In this document: positions 63,670 through 64,000 of the stretch, piece by piece
Layout of the letters: each line of letters starts with the position of its first letter
How positions within the stretch are numbered: the stretch's first letter is position 1
From: Streptomyces sp. I6
GTDB lineage: Bacteria > Actinomycetota > Actinomycetes > Streptomycetales > Streptomycetaceae
Assembly: GCA_003725745.1 (NCBI GenBank)
Contig: RHDP01000001.1
Coordinates: 3,914,501-3,978,500 of the forward strand
Length of the DNA: 64,000 nt
Reading direction: 5' to 3'
Notes under the pieces: model-generated
Database searches by the model: none
Told to the model about the DNA's origin: nothing
What the model saw: only the letters and a program-made list of their open reading frames with translations
Program-made: the position numbers and the translations under genes

Positions 63670-63774
63670 GGGAACCCGCGGCTCCCGCCTGGCGTTGACC
63701 AGTACGGGAGGGTCCACTGGAGAGCGGACCACGACCGCAGAGGTTCCCCTGCCGAGCCACTTGGAGGGCGTACC

Positions 63775-64000
63775 GTGCACCGCCGGCACAACGGACTGAG
63801 GACCGCCGTTCTCCTCGGAGGGCTGTCGGCCCTCATCATCGTCATCGGCAGTCTGTTCGGCCGTACCGGCCTGGTCGTCGCCGTGGTCGTCGCCCTCGGG
63901 ACGAACGCCTACGCCTACTGGAACAGCGACAAGCTCGCACTGCGGGCCATGCGCGCCCGCCCGGTGAGCGAGTTCGAGGCACCCGCGCTGTACCGGATCG
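63775..64000 (+). CDS. htpX: zinc metalloprotease HtpX, N-terminal part (partial)
   Basis: The first 75 codons are in the window; the gene runs past the end. MHRRHNGLRTAVLLGG-type start, a first membrane helix (AVLLGGLSALIIVIGSLFG), a second (GLVVAVVVALGTNAYAYW), then KLALRAMRARPVSEFEAPAL, YRI, which is the sequence before the HExxH domain in Streptomyces HtpX. HtpX degrades misfolded membrane proteins. GTG 63775, with GGAGGG eight bases upstream. The zinc motif itself lies outside. Confidence 0.85.
   Translation, partial: MHRRHNGLRTAVLLGGLSALIIVIGSLFGRTGLVVAVVVALGTNAYAYWNSDKLALRAMRARPVSEFEAPALYRI

Overview
The window is chromosomal DNA from a Streptomyces or close relative. Supporting signs are the very high GC content with G/C at third codon positions, frequent GTG starts, -10 boxes of the TAGGCT/TAGACT type, the futalosine menaquinone genes, the actinobacterial 24-residue ribosomal protein bL37, and a gene order that matches from memory the S. 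coelicolor SCO4490-SCO4609 region. No mobile element, CRISPR array, tRNA or rRNA was recognised.

Layout. (1) 1-9.1 kb: the tail of a cytochrome c biogenesis gene (ccsB), a few small genes, then late menaquinone genes: UbiD-type decarboxylase (mqnL), UbiA-type prenyltransferase (mqnP), UbiX-type flavin prenyltransferase (mqnM), an Lrp regulator and aminofutalosine synthase (mqnE). (2) 9.1-13.1 kb: dicarboxylate symporter, bL37, TetR regulator, a DUF1992 protein and a cold-shock protein. (3) 13.3-22.3 kb: mqnA, mqnC, a truncated amidohydrolase-like protein, mqnG, glutaminase, a zinc-ribbon membrane protein, a GNAT enzyme, a geranylgeranyl reductase and a secreted NlpC/P60 hydrolase with a structured leader. 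(4) 22.8-39.2 kb: the complete 14-gene NDH-1 operon nuoA-N behind a promoter with a Rex-type operator. (5) 39.4-48.4 kb: small acidic repeat protein, fumarylacetoacetase, a decayed CocE-type hydrolase, a long-chain polyprenyl diphosphate synthase (menaquinone side chain), a LolA-like exported protein, an M28 aminopeptidase and RarD. (6) 48.7-63 kb: korAB (2-oxoacid:ferredoxin oxidoreductase) divergent from a second NDH-1 operon, nuoA2-B2-C2-H2-I2-J2-K2-L2-M2-N2, with no D, E, F or G. (7) 63.1 kb to the end: mscL with a zinc-ribbon tail and the start of htpX.

The common theme is the respiratory quinone pool. The mqn genes, the polyprenyl synthase and the side-chain reductase make and finish menaquinone. 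NDH-1 reduces it with NADH and is probably repressed by Rex at low NADH/NAD+. The second, input-module-free NDH-1 beside korAB could be fed by reduced ferredoxin (inference).

A caution on quality: at least a dozen otherwise well-conserved genes are broken by one missing base in a C or G run, always in the same sense. This looks like systematic sequencing or assembly error rather than decay. Affected genes are annotated across the break.
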